Assembly: GCA_034509735.1 (NCBI GenBank)
Contig: JACGWO010000010.1
Coordinates: forward strand, 17,869,193-17,933,192
From: Sesamum alatum
Lineage: Eukaryota; Streptophyta; Magnoliopsida; Lamiales; Pedaliaceae
Reading direction: 5' to 3'
DNA length: 64,000 nt
Under the pieces are notes generated by a model. That model saw only the letters and a list, made by a program, of their open reading frames with translations. It did no database searches and was not told the DNA's origin. Within the stretch, counting starts at the first letter, position 1. Each line of letters begins with the position of its first letter. Positions 1 through 10,707 of the stretch are shown here, piece after piece. Made by a program: the position numbers and the translations under genes.

Positions 1-1136
1 GGCGATAAGGGAATGTCGGCCCGGCACGTGGAGCGCAATGGTTCAAGCGGTATGCGATTCGGACGTCGGACAAGGGAGTTGTGGAAAAGGTGCGCTCCTC
101 GGCCATTTCAGGGACTTTCAATATCTACTGCTAGAACAAGGGAAATTATTTTTAAGCCTATTATAAGGGGGACAGCAGTGGTGACTCCAGCCAGTCCCCT
201 CCGTTCAGCGAGGCACTAAATGAGCGATTCCCTTGGGGCATGATGGGGGCCTCAAGGGCCGGCTTTAGGCACCTCGAAGGGAGGGCTAAAGTCCCCGGTC
301 GGTATGGGAACCGAACGGGCGGCGTGGGCCAGGATGGCACACGTTGGGCAAGCAACGCGCCGAGAGGCTCCGTGTGATTGCGAGGATGCCCCACGGGCTG
401 CGGGAAGACATAGGCAATACCTCTCGGGCGGAATGAGCAATCGAGGCGAAGCATTGAAAGACCTCGTGAGCTACTCGTGTCATGAGCTGTTGGGGTCTAG
501 CCATGCACGATGATCCGTTGGCCAAGATACGCGGTCGTGGGGCGACGCCGCGCTATGGGTAAATTATGAGGCCACGCCGAAAGGCAAGGAGGCATGTTGG
601 GCATGCCGTGCGAGACTGATGCGAGATGTTGGCATAAGATTTGGGCCAAGGACGGATGATGCTGCCCTACTCGGGCGAGGCATGCGAGACGGGCATGGCG
701 AAGACATGCGCCGGTAATGCACCGAGTGATTGTTGTGCGTGAGATGGACGTTGTGGGCGTAAGTTGGCCCATAGTGCCGAGACGGGGCGAATATGCTCCG
801 AGCCATTGCGAGAAGTATCGGCGGGGCCCGAGATTGTGGGCGAGATGCAGGATGGCAAGCTAGCTAGTTGGGGCCGGACATGAAGGCGCGCAAGGCGCAA
901 GAGCCGCGACCCTCTGCGAACATGGGCATTCCGGATAGGCGAGTGCTTGGGCGCAAGGCGCCGCACAGGGATGCGTTCGGATGTCGCGCTAGTAAGCTAC
1001 GAGTGTCGAAGACACATGGTCGGGAGACCGAGAGGACTCGAATGGAGGAAGGCCGGTCGAAGGTTGTGAGCAATCTGAGAGGCATCACGGGCCAAAAAGA
1101 AATATTCCGCTGTGACAAAAGAGTCCGCCCGTGACA
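1..1136 (+). repeat. 5' LTR, truncated by window start
   Basis: It aligns with 3697-4835 along its length with scattered substitutions and small indels. By comparison with the 3' copy, about 56 bases of the 5' end lie before the window. It ends GTGACA directly before the primer site. Open frames here are non-homologous frames in GC-rich non-coding LTR sequence. Confidence 0.9.
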
Positions 1137-1138
1137 CT

Positions 1139-1150
1139 TGGTATCAGAGC
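1139..1150 (+). other. Primer binding site (initiator tRNA-Met)
   Basis: TGGTATCAGAGC, complementary to the 3' end of plant initiator tRNA-Met, lies 2 bases after the LTR end. It fixes the orientation as plus. Confidence 0.9.
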
Positions 1151-3039
1151 CCGGATAATCCTGGGCTCCCGAAGGACGAAGTGCGCACTTGAAAGGAAAG
1201 TGTGGCACCTGAACTCTACAGCAGGTAGAGGCGAGTTGAGACCGTTTTGAGATAGAATCAGACCGGATTACGGCACAGTTGTGTTGGTTTGCTACGTGTG
1301 GCTTTGAAATGCTTCAGTGAGCCGATTGTAAGACGGAATGGTTTTGGGGGATGTTCGCCACAGAATGAGAGAAGTGGGTGGCATCCTTTCGTGCGCGTTG
1401 GAGCTGCTTGTGAGTGAGTAGCGACGGTCCAACCTTGTGTTGTGTGGGTTGGCAGCGTTGTTGGCATGATATGTGTTTGAGCAAGCTGTCGGCTGTTTCC
1501 GAAAATTTTTTGTTTTGGGGTAATGATGTGTGAATCAGGTTTCGGAATTCATCTTGGCTTCCCTATGAGGGAGGGAGACATGCCGATGCGTCGGGTGGAC
1601 TGCGAGAGCCATGTTTGTGCGATTTAGCAACCATGTGTGCAGGAATGCTGCAAGTCAGGAGACGATTAAGACGTTGAGGCCGTTCGGTGGGTGAAGTACC
1701 ACCTTGTTGAGAAACCTTCCAGCAGGGAAGGATGAGCAGATGTTGAGGTGCTGAGGCACCGTTGCACATCAGGTGCATGCAGAGCAAGCCACCCTTGGGG
1801 TTGCAAGGAGTGGACGCCTAGACCCCTTTCTACGTGGACAGTGTTGCGTGTGGAAAGTGTTCTGAACAATGTGTTTGGGCAGAGCTGAGAATGTTGGGAT
1901 GAAGTTTTCGTGGAAGAGATGGGGGTGCATCGAGCGAAAAGATGACACGCTCCAAGAACCAGAGGGCAGAGATCCGTAATGTGTGATTTGAGGCAACTTG
2001 TCCGGAGCTTGTGTGGAAGAAGGCCACCAAGCAGTTTTGTGTGCTCATCAGGAGTACAATTGAGCTGAGTTGAGAACGTTCCTTGAAGAAGTTCTGACAC
2101 CATATGTGGGCTCTTTGGTCTAAGGATTTTCGAGAGAGACAACCGAGTTGAGATAGTGAAGGAGCATCAGGCTCTATTGGTGCCAGGAGCGGCATGGTGT
2201 AGCCGGGGCGGAGAGGGACATGACAGTCCTAAACTTGCTGTCGGTGTTGGGTTGGGGCACAAGCTTCAATCCTTTTGGCCGGAACGGGACGTGAGAGTTC
2301 CATCTTGCGGTCGTGTTGGGTTGGGACTAAGATCTCAATCCCTGTTTGTTGGTCAGGACTACAGTCTTGATCCTGATTGTCGGATGGAGAGTAGAAGAAT
2401 CCTCATCCTGCCGTCGGATTGGGGGGGGGGGGTAATCCCAATCTTGCGGTCAGTTGGGGGCGAAGACCTCAACAGTTGTGCAGAGTCAAGTGGACTCGTT
2501 GAGGAGAGAATGGGACCAGCATGCGGCGGGGTTCCGATGTTTTGGGGCGAGGCCCAAAAGTGCTTTACAGTTGGGTTCAGTGTGGTCGATCAACCGCAGA
2601 GGCGGAGTGCGTGCTTGCCGAGGACGGCAACACATCGAGTGGGGGAGAGAGTGCGTCCAGCACGCATAGACTTCAAGCTCAAACTTGTTCCAAATCAATT
2701 CGGGTGTATATGAGGCACTGTTTTTGAGGGACATGATTCGTTCTAGCTCAATTCCGAGTGTAATGAGGCACTGTTTTGAGGGATGACACAGTATGACGGC
2801 ACACTTGACGAAACTTGTGGCACCATTTGTTACCCACCAGTCACAGAAAGAGAGTGCAGAATGTTGACACAGACTTCGGACTTGGGGATTTGAGTGTATT
2901 GATACACTATCCATGGGGGCAAACTATCAGTTGAAGCAACAGATGAGGGAGAGAGTGCAGCGTTACGGCTCAGACTTCAGGCCTGAGGGATTGAGTGTAT
3001 AGAGACACTATCCGTGGAGGCAACCATCAGTTGTGGCAA

Positions 3040-3235
3040 CAGTTTGGGAAAAGAGTGTAGAGAGGTACACAGACTTCCAGCTTGCGTTCAGTTTGGGAAG
3101 AGAGTATAGAGATGTACACAGACTTTCAGCTTGCGTTCAGTTTGGGAAGAGAGTGTAGGGATGTACACAGACTTCCAGCTTGTGTTCAATTTAGGAAGAG
3201 AGTGTAGAGGCGTACACAAACTTCCAACTTGAGTT
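3040..3235 (+). repeat. Four tandem 49-bp repeats
   Basis: Units at 3040-3088, 3089-3137, 3138-3186 and 3187-3235 are each exactly 49 bases and begin CAGTTTGGGAA or the variant CAATTTAGGAA. Units 1-3 differ at a few positions; unit 4 is more diverged. Looser relatives flank the array from about 2840 to 3420. Confidence 0.93.
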
Positions 3236-3627
3236 TTCAGTGAGGAATGGAGTGCATTGAGGCACTATATTTGTGGAGGCAACCCAGCTACTAAGGAAGT
3301 GAGTGCAGAATGAGGGTACAGACTTCCAGCTTACATTTTTGTGTTGAATTGGATGCATTGCGGCACTATTCGGGGGAGCCAACCACCAATTGAGGGAGAG
3401 GGCGTAGACGAAGTACACGGACTTCCACTTGTGTTGAGCAGGCCACTATGAGGTGCAGATGAGGCGCCATCGGGGTGGAGACAACGTGTTGTGCTGAAGA
3501 GGCACTCACGCAGATGGGCTTAAAAGAGCCAGAAGTCGGTCTGGTGCTGCGTGATACTGGGAGGAGTATCAGACACTGCATACACTTCAATTCTTTGTGT
3601 ATGTGTTGACAAGGACGTCAACAGATC

Positions 3628-3640
3628 GAGTGGGGGAGGA
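3628..3640 (+). other. Polypurine tract
   Basis: GAGTGGGGGAGGA lies directly before the TG of the 3' LTR, the expected plus-strand primer position. Confidence 0.85.
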
Positions 3641-4835
3641 TGTCACAGGCCGTCCTTTAACTAGGAGTGCCGGCTGTGACTTGCGGAGGACGTGCGGGCG
3701 ATAAGGGGATGTCGGCCCGGCACGTGGGAGTGCAATGGTTCAAGCGATATGCGATTCGGACGTCGGACGAGGGAGTTGTGGAAAAGGTGCGCTCCTCGGC
3801 CATTTTTAGGGACTTTGAATATCTACTGCTAGAACAAGGGAAATTATTTTTAAGTCTATTATAAGGGGGACAACAGTGGTGAGCTCCAGCCAGTCCCCCC
3901 GTGCAGCGAGGTACTAAATGAGCGATTCCCTTGGGGCATGATGGGGGCCTCAAGGGCCGGCTTTAGGCACCTCGAAGGGAGGGCTAAAGTCCCCGGTCGG
4001 TATGGGAACCGAACCGTCAGCGTGGGGCCAGGATGGCACACGTTGGGCAAGCAATGAGCCGAGAGGCTCCTTGTGATTGCGAGGATGCCCCGCGGGCTGC
4101 GGGAAGGCATAGGCAATACCTCTCGGGCGGAATGAGCGATCGAGGCGAAGCATTGAAAGACCTCGTGAGCTACTCGTGTCATGAGCTGTTGGGGTCTAGC
4201 CATGCACGATGATCCGTTGGCCAAGATACGCGGTCGTGGGGCGACGCCGCGCTATGGTTAAATTATGAGGCCACGCCGAAAGGCAAGGAGGCATGTTGGG
4301 CATGCTGTGCGAGACTGATGCGAGATGTTGGCATAAGATTTGGGCCAAGGACGGATGATGCTGCCCTACTCGGGCGAGGCATGCGAGACGGGCATGGCGA
4401 AGACATGCGCCGGTAATGCACCGAGTGATTGTTGTGCGTGAGATGGGCGTTGTGGGCTCAAGTTGGCCCATAGTGCCGAGACGGGGTGAAGATGCTCTGA
4501 GCCATTGCGAGAAGTATCGGCAGGGCCCGAGAATTTGGGCGAGATGCAGGATGGCAAGCTAGCTAGTTGGGGCGGGACATGAAGGCGCGTAAGGCGCGAG
4601 AGCCGCGACCCTCTGCGAACATGGGCATTCCGGATAGGCGAGTGCTTGGGCGCAAGGCCCCGCACAGGGATGCGTTCGGATGTCGCGCTAGTAAGCTGCG
4701 AGTGTCGAAGACACATGGTCGGGAGACCTAGAGGACTCGAATGGAGGAAGGCCGATCGAAGGTTGTGAGCAACCTGAGAGGCATCACGGGCCAAAAAGAA
4801 ATATTCCGTTGCGACAAAAGAGTCCGCCCGTGACA
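3641..4835 (+). repeat. 3' LTR, complete, 1195 bp
   Basis: It runs from TGTCACAGG to CCCGTGACA with short inverted termini. It is the full-length partner of 1-1136. Immediately downstream the sequence switches to LINE coding sequence. Confidence 0.9.
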
Positions 4836-5258
4836 CAAGGGCACGCGGAGTTATGGCAAATCGTTCTCCACCTAGTTGAAGGCATAGGTGATACTCCTTG
4901 GTTACTTGTGGGGGATTTCAACATAGTTTTGGACCATAGTGAAATTTGGGGCAATCACTTTGCTTCTAGTCTTGTTTTGGAGAAATTCCAGGATTGTGTG
5001 GTAGAAGCAGGCTTTGTGACACTGCCTATGAAAGGTCTATTGTGTACTTGGTTCAATCAAAGTGAAGCACCAAGGAGCTTGTGGAAAAGATTGGATTGGG
5101 CTATGGTTAATGAGGTTTGGTTGAGTCATGGGCTGACAGCTACTGTGTTAGCTCACATTCAAGAATATCTGATCACTCCTCCATCATTTTACAAGGAGGG
5201 AAGGTACAAAAAGGACCAACCACATTCAAATTTGACAACTTTTTGGCTAAAGACCTAG
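4836..5258 (+). pseudogene. LINE (L1 type) endonuclease domain, partial
   Basis: The frame reads PWLLVGDFN about 25 residues after the LTR junction, followed by LCTWFNQ and a WKRLDWAMVNEVW stretch. These are the GDFN and RLDRA-type motifs of the APE-like endonuclease of plant L1 LINEs, which nicks target DNA to prime reverse transcription. The N-terminal half of the domain is missing because the LTR element inserted at 4835/4836. The ATG upstream in the same frame lies in the LTR and is not a real start. The frame stops at 5258, just before a deleted linker. Confidence 0.85.
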
Positions 5259-5269
5259 GATTCTTGCAG

Positions 5270-6070
5270 GAGGTAGGGAAGATATGGAGAAATTTTATTC
5301 ACGCCACTGCATGTATTGGAGTTTTTTTACACAGGCAGACTGCCAAAATTTTGTGTTGGAGTTTTTTTACACAGGCAGACTACTAAAATATATCAATGCC
5401 ACCTTGCTCGCTTTGATTCCTAAGGTACACAGCCCTAATATGGTTGCCGATTTCAGACCATATCCTACTGTAATATTCAATATAAACTCATTGTGAAGAT
5501 TAGTGAAAATGATGCAAATGGTTATGGGGGTCCAAAATACTCAAAATGCTTTTGTCCTTGGCAGAAATATAACTAATAACATCTTATTTGCCCAAGAGCT
5601 GTCTGCAGCCTATAATCATAGGCATTTGCCTCCACCATGTGCAATGAAAGTGGACCTAAGGAAGGCCTACGATATGGTGGAGTGGGATTTTTTGACGATT
5701 GTCCTTAAATTGTTCAAATTCCCTATCGATTCCATTTGCTCGATCAGAGATCGTCTTATTACCACAAGCTCTTTTCTTAACTTGAATGGCTCTATTCATG
5801 GGTTCTTCAAAGGGGCAAGAGGCCTGAGGTAAGGGGACCCTCTCTCCCCCTATTTGTTCTTGATTGTAATGGAGGTGTTTCACACATTGTTTAAAGCGAC
5901 AGACTAACAGAGTGAGGTATTCAAATACTACTAGAAGTGTTAAAGCTTACAGTTATTAATGCTTTGCTTTGCAGATGACTTGTTATTATTTTTGCTTTGC
6001 AGATGACTTGTTATTGAGGTTGGTTCTGTTACAATCATACATCAGGTCCTGAAGCAGTTTGATTACTTAT
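5270..6070 (+). pseudogene. LINE reverse transcriptase, N-terminal and palm part, degenerate
   Basis: After a collapsed linker the frame LLALIPKVHSPNMVADFRP opens the RT domain. It continues QNAFVLGRNITNNILFAQEL, MKVDLRKAYDMVEWDFL, then GDPLSPYLFLIVMEVF after a stop (the R of RQGDP is lost at about 5831), and finally the FADDLLL palm motif, the catalytic box of LINE RT. At least three frame breaks are visible. Two short direct duplications interrupt it: a block repeated with a 40-base period (5315-5341 and 5355-5381) and a FADD-coding block repeated with a 28-base period near 5967 and 5995. It is non-functional and is lost after about 6070. Confidence 0.85.
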
Positions 6071-6700
6071 GGACCTGAAGACCTCCTTTTTCATATGCCC
6101 ACAACTGAAGGAAGTCTTCAAGCCAAGTTCTCAAGCTGGTCATGCCCTCCGCAATATCCTCGTCAAAAGGAACTCGCGACCGAAGGACCTCCCCGAAATA
6201 ACTCTCCATATGTTGTTTAATGTCCTGTTCTTCGATAAGCAACTGATCCCCCTCCACCCAACGTTGACGAATGGAATTCTGACGATGTCGCTTGCTCGCG
6301 GCTCTGTGGAAGAATGCGTATTGTGGTCACCTTCCCGTAACAAATTCTTTTTGCTCCGCTAATTCCATGCCGTTTCCTCCTACATATTAAGGAACTCAAG
6401 CTCTCAACGCAACTTAGTTTCCTGTTGTCAACTCAAAGATGAAATCTGCCCCTTCCGGAGTTCCAAAAGTTGTTTCTGCAGTCGTTCAATCTCCTTACGA
6501 GAAGAAGATGAATTAACACTTTGCCAATTCTGAAACCCCTCAGTGACGCATGGTTTTGTCCGAGAAGTTTTGCTGATCAGACCCAAGTCCATGTGCCCTC
6601 CACTTATCCGCTACTATTCGTTCCCGGGAGTCCAAATTAGCCCATGCAACCTCAAACCTAAAAACACGTTTCTCGGATGAAAATGAACCCGAGCTAGGTT
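6063..6700 (-). pseudogene. LINE endonuclease-RT linker region
   Basis: On the minus strand, overlapping frames read WLREGDxNT, then EGDQLLIEEQDIKQHMESYF and a stretch like FDEDIAEGMTSL. This is the conserved linker upstream of plant L1 reverse transcriptase. It continues in sense from the endonuclease at 6705-7300. At least two frameshifts are needed to read it through. The RT itself is absent: the sequence ends against the tail of the plus-strand LINE at about 6065, so two truncated LINEs meet tail to tail. Confidence 0.75.
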
Positions 6701-6704
6701 AAGT

Positions 6705-7300
6705 TCAATTATCAGTCGAAGATGGTTTGAATAGACAGTCTCCGAAAAGCGAGCTAACGTAATAGTGAGGCATTGTGACCATCTTAAATTGCCGTATGCT
6801 CAATCTAATTTCTCTTGCCAAATATGTGGGTATGACTTGATTGTTACACCATGAGAAATTAGTCTCTCCCACACCAAGATCATGTAAATCAGTATCAAGT
6901 AGCGCCTCTCGAAAATTCCTAATCTGCCAATAGGGGCGCAGAGGGCTTCCATCTGTCTTTGATTGACACAATGTATCATTGAAGTCATTGGCACACAACC
7001 AAGGTTGTGACAAATGGGTCGCAAGATTCCTTAGAAGTTCCAGGACCGCTTCTGCTTTGCACATTCGCCGAACCGTAAAAACCTCTAAAATGCCAGATAG
7101 GGTAGCTTCATCAAACTGAATACTTGCATCAATATGAGAAGGAGAATAAGACTGGATGGTAATCGAAATGTTCTTTCCCACAGTAAAGCTAAGCCACCTC
7201 CTAGACCTCGGCTAACAACTGACCGCCTGAATAAGCCAAACTTTCTCTTAATCCCTTCAATCCTCCTCCCAGTACACTTGTTTTTGGAGAGAAAAACCAA
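6705..7300 (-). pseudogene. LINE (L1 type) endonuclease domain
   Basis: Two overlapping minus-strand frames, 7300-7085 and 7181-6705, together read VFLSKNKC, SRGLGGGLALLW, SYSPSHIDASI, PWLCANDFNDTL and FSWCNN. The order matches the APE-like endonuclease of plant L1 elements. The usual GDFN has become NDFN, a catalytic-site change, and the frame shifts at about 7150. It is a decayed copy lying between an ORF1 remnant and the RT linker. Confidence 0.85.
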
Positions 7301-7418
7301 GTCGGGAGTTCGGAGAAGATCCCAGAGCCCCTGAGTTGTCCAAGGCCCCCCAATGTCCTGGCAGTTCTAACAAAGGATACTCATTGCTCCCGACGGGGTT
7401 GTGAGGCAAATGTTGTCG

Positions 7419-8132
7419 TTATATGGTAATATCCAAGAGAGCACCATTTGATTTAAAGAGCTTAGAGGGGATTGAACCATCAACCTCTATAAATAGGTCA
7501 CAAGAAGCAGCTTGTTGCCATTTTCGAGCGGTAACTGAGATGAAATTCCGAGCAGAGGGATTTTTGTTACGAGACAAGGGGGGTTTTGTAGCGATGGGTA
7601 TGGAGAGTGTCGTAGTGGAGAATGAAGGGGGGGGGTATGATGGAGGGATACTAACTAGATCAAGAGGAGGGGACTGGAAGGTGGTTGCAGGGATTGATGT
7701 GGAGGACAAAGGTATTGGTAAAGGGGAAATGATTGGAGTGGTGCAAGGCTCGTAAGTAAAAGAGACCAAGAGTTCATCCCCAAGGATTGATCGAATTTTC
7801 AGAACCCATGGAATTGGACGACGAACATCAATTTCCACACGGATCCGCACACTCACCCCCCAAATACTGCCACTGGAATACATATCAACATCCTAAAAAA
7901 CTCCAATCTAATTGCCAATAAAAAATGCCATTTCCCGAGTTATTTTTCCAGTCGGCAAGTTGTGAACATGTGTGTAAAAGTCACACGGATCCAAAATATG
8001 GAAGAATTTGAGCAGGAAATGATTCTCCAGCAAAACCTTAAAGTCAATTCCCTTGACAGGACTAAACGATGTGATGAGAGTCAACCGTAAGGCATCCATG
8101 TGAATTGATTTGTGCATGATCACCCTATCCAC
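7419..8132 (-). pseudogene. LINE ORF1 (DUF4283-like RNA-binding protein), degenerate
   Basis: Frame 8132-7908 reads FKVLLENHFLLKFFHILD and VHNLPTGKITREMAFFIGN, typical of the DUF4283-type domain at the start of ORF1 in plant L1 LINEs. Frame 7883-7419 continues with VRIRVEIDVRRPIPW and a long proline/serine-rich tail. No intact CCHC knuckle is visible. The two frames are out of register, so there is a frameshift around 7890. It lies directly upstream of the endonuclease in the same orientation, as expected for one LINE. Confidence 0.75.
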
Positions 8133-8650
8133 AACGACAAACCTTCTGTGTTAGATTTCGAAGTCCAGACCCCCAACGGTGCAACGGAACCCTCTTCCTT
8201 CGGCGTAAAGGACAAAGCTTTTCCAAGTCTACGCAACTCCGTGCCCATGAATCGCAAATACGGCACAACCAGCGAGAACTCGAGGTACCCACACTGACAA
8301 GGTAACCAGAATGCCGAGACCTATAAACCAAGAGAAGATAGCAATAATAAGAGAAACAATAAGCAAAAAAAAAAAACACTAGGGAAAGGAACAAAGGGGA
8401 AGCGAAGAGCAAGAAGATGGGCTATACCACGTGGGGCTGAATTATTGTCAACGCCGGCGCAGTTGAGAGAGATCAGATCCACACAATGATGACGGACTCG
8501 ACAACTACAGGAAACACTCGACAAAACCCTAATCCCTTGAACACTCAAACTAGACTAACTCTCGGACACGACCACAAATGAAACAAAAAGACCTGTGCGA
8601 GAAAACCCTGAAGGACTCAAAGGTCTCATTCGAGAGGAAGAGACTCTCAT
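8133..8650 (-). other. Probable 5' leader of the minus-strand LINE
   Basis: Mixed-composition sequence continuing upstream of the ORF1 remnant. It changes to AT-rich intergenic DNA at about 8650-8700. No target duplication is visible, so the outer boundary is an estimate. Confidence 0.4.
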
Positions 8651-8699
8651 ACGAGGAGACATTCCTACTAATAAGTCTTTGGTACCTGTATTCTACTCC

Positions 8700-9200
8700 G
8701 ACCTTATCATAATTCTTAGTTTATAAAATAGGTAACTTGCACTTTGCCCCATTATAAAGATATTAATAGAACATGCCCAGCCCCTAAACTAAATAAATGA
8801 CAATGAGGCCCTGAACTTTTAAAAGAGTATTTTACTGTCTTTATTTAAAAGAGTAGTTTACTGTCTTTCGCATTAAGGAGTAGCATTGCCCACTTTTTAG
8901 AAGTTCAGAGGGATTGTATTGCTTTTGTTTTAATTTATTTATTTAGGAGAATTTATTGTTTATTAGTATTTTTACAAGAATGTACATATGTTGCATTTAA
9001 TTCGTTATAAAATTGTAATAATCTCATTTTTTTTAAACCAATTTGTGTAATAGATCAATGTAAAGATAACTAGTGCATGATGAATGGATCATTACTAAAG
9101 AAGACAAGCTTAACGAGTAAATTGTTAGATCAAAGATAAACCTAACTACACACAGGATAAAGACCAATCATTAGCCTTTCTTTAGCTACAAGAGATTAAT
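8700..9200. other. AT-rich intergenic DNA
   Basis: No frame of note and no recognisable repeat beyond short A/T runs. It ends with the left target duplication (GAGATTAAT, 9192-9200) of the next MITE. Confidence 0.6.
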
Positions 9201-9403
9201 GGGATTTAATGCAATTTACCTCCGTGTGATATTATAAATGAGCAAATTACCCCTTTATAAAAAAAATAATAGCATTTTACCTCCTTAGCAGGGAGGTAAA
9301 TTGTTTCATTTTAAAAATCACAGAGAGATAGATGCTATTTTATTTTTATAGGGGGATAATTTGCTCATTTGTAATATCATGGAGGGTTGCTTATATTTTT
9401 TCC
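9201..9403. mobile_element. Foldback MITE, Mutator-like, copy 1
   Basis: The 203-bp element is almost entirely palindromic: GGGATTTAATGCAATTTACC at the left and GAGGGTTGC...TTTTTTCC at the right, with ATGAGCAAATTA and its complement inside the arms. The flanks GAGATTAAT and GATATTAAT match at 8 of 9 positions, the 9-bp duplication typical of Mutator-like elements. A second copy is at 40083-40348. Confidence 0.8.
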
Positions 9404-9412
9404 GATATTAAT

Positions 9413-9942
9413 GTAATAACTATTGTTGTCAGGTGTCATCCCTAAGAAATAGGACCAACGATAATGGTTATAACTAAAGTTGTTTAACCAATGATATCTT
9501 AAGTTTAGTGGTTAATTTTGAATTTCATAAATAAGTTTGAAGTTATAAATTCAAGTCCTATCAAATTTATGGATATTTATCTAACTTAATATGAGTAATT
9601 TACTACAATAAGTATTTATTTCACTTAATGTGACTTTATTGATCAAATCGATATATTTTTTAATTATTAAAATTGTTGTAAATGATGTAATCACTGTTTC
9701 TATAAATAAAAAAAAAAACTAAAGTTGTTTTTTGTAGGGGAAAAATAAACTGAAGTTGTTTAGTTGTGCTTTTAGTGCAATGTCATTGACAACTAAAAGC
9801 TCTCCAGGTAGTGTTGAAATGAATTAAGTTGCATTTTAGTCCCCTATAAAAATATTAATAGACAAAGTAAAAATAAATTATGCAACTCCTCAAACATTTA
9901 AAAATTAAAAAGAAGTTCACTGTCTATGTGCTTGGAGGTCAT
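9413..9942. other. AT-rich intergenic DNA
   Basis: No frame or repeat that I can support. It ends at the target site of copia element B. Confidence 0.55.
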
Positions 9943-9947
9943 ATTGT

Positions 9948-10707
9948 TGTTAGGATTTTAGACCTATAACTATTATAGGGAGGAAAATTATAATCTTCCT
10001 AAGATTCAGTTAATAAACATACAATGTACCGTATAAAAGTTGAGTAGAAATATTACCCTTGAAGCGTGATTCCATGTGTAATATTTCAGAGATAAGAGCC
10101 GCAAATGAAGCTCCTCTGCTAGTATCCACGAGCAACAATCGGCTATGGGGATCTGCTAGGATCTTCACCAATGTAGAAGGTTCAATAACACTCTACTTAT
10201 TTGGTAAAATATGGGAAAAGAATAATGGAAGAGGATCATTAGAATATATTAGCACATTCTACAAACTAATACCCCCTCCTCAAATGGCCAACACTAGTAT
10301 TTAAAATGAGAAGGAAGTGACTCTTCATTCATCCTTTTAAATGTGAGAGTAAATGAAAACTCTTGGTGTAGTGCCTTTTTATGTACCTAATCTTAATTAG
10401 GTCTTCATGATCCACATTAAGAGTGGATGGAGTTATAAAACTCCAAAAGACTTCACAAGTCACTCACCTTAATATCCTCCATTATTATTATATATATATA
10501 TCTCATATTAATAACCCATAACTTGTTACTATAATATGTGACCCAACAGGATTTAATTAACACTAGTTAGGGACTAAACCCAACAATATTAAGTGTCTTC
10601 TAGCAAAACATTAATACTCCTTACCGTTAATTAAATAATTATCATCTTTGTTTAATAATATTATAACTATTTAAATAATACACTTGATTTGTGGAAGACT
10701 TCCAACA
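9948..10707 (-). repeat. LTR of element B (its 3' LTR), 760 bp
   Basis: TGTTAGGATTTTAGACC to CTTCCAACA on the plus strand, matching 17766-18549. An 81-codon frame on the opposite strand (10059-10304) is open in both LTRs but has no known motif and is probably incidental. Confidence 0.93.

Larger units (their letters stand above)
1137..3640 (+). other. Internal non-coding domain of the LARD-like element
   Basis: About 2.5 kb between primer site and polypurine tract. The frames open here, including one at 2156-2713 on the plus strand, show no transposon or host protein motif. The stretch is built from degenerate repeats: a motif with TGTTGGGTTGGG recurs around 2240-2340, a motif with ATGAGGCACTGTTTT occurs twice around 2710-2790, and 49-bp units follow at 3040-3235. 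This suggests a structural rather than coding domain. Confidence 0.7.
1..4835 (+). mobile_element. Non-autonomous LTR retrotransposon (LARD-like), 5' end outside window
   Basis: Two nearly identical GC-rich blocks (1-1136 and 3641-4835) flank about 2.5 kb of unique sequence. The first block is followed by the initiator-tRNA-Met primer site TGGTATCAGAGC (1139-1150) and the second is preceded by a purine tract (3628-3640). The complete LTR opens TGTCAC and closes GTGACA. No gag, protease, reverse transcriptase or integrase is recognisable between the LTRs in any frame, so the element must have relied on proteins supplied in trans. The right flank is a LINE endonuclease, so it inserted into a LINE. 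The left flank lies outside the window, so the target duplication cannot be tested. Confidence 0.88.

Noticed and set aside
2156..2713. 185-codon open frame in the LARD interior
   Set aside because: No motif, GC-rich repeat-laden sequence, overlapping open frames on both strands and no match to any retrotransposon protein.
3040..3235. CRISPR-like array
   Set aside because: Units are contiguous without unique spacers, and the genome is a plant nucleus.
10059..10304. 81-codon frame conserved in both LTRs of element B (also 17877-18122)
   Set aside because: LTRs are identical at insertion, so shared openness is not evidence of selection; it is antisense to the element and has no motif.
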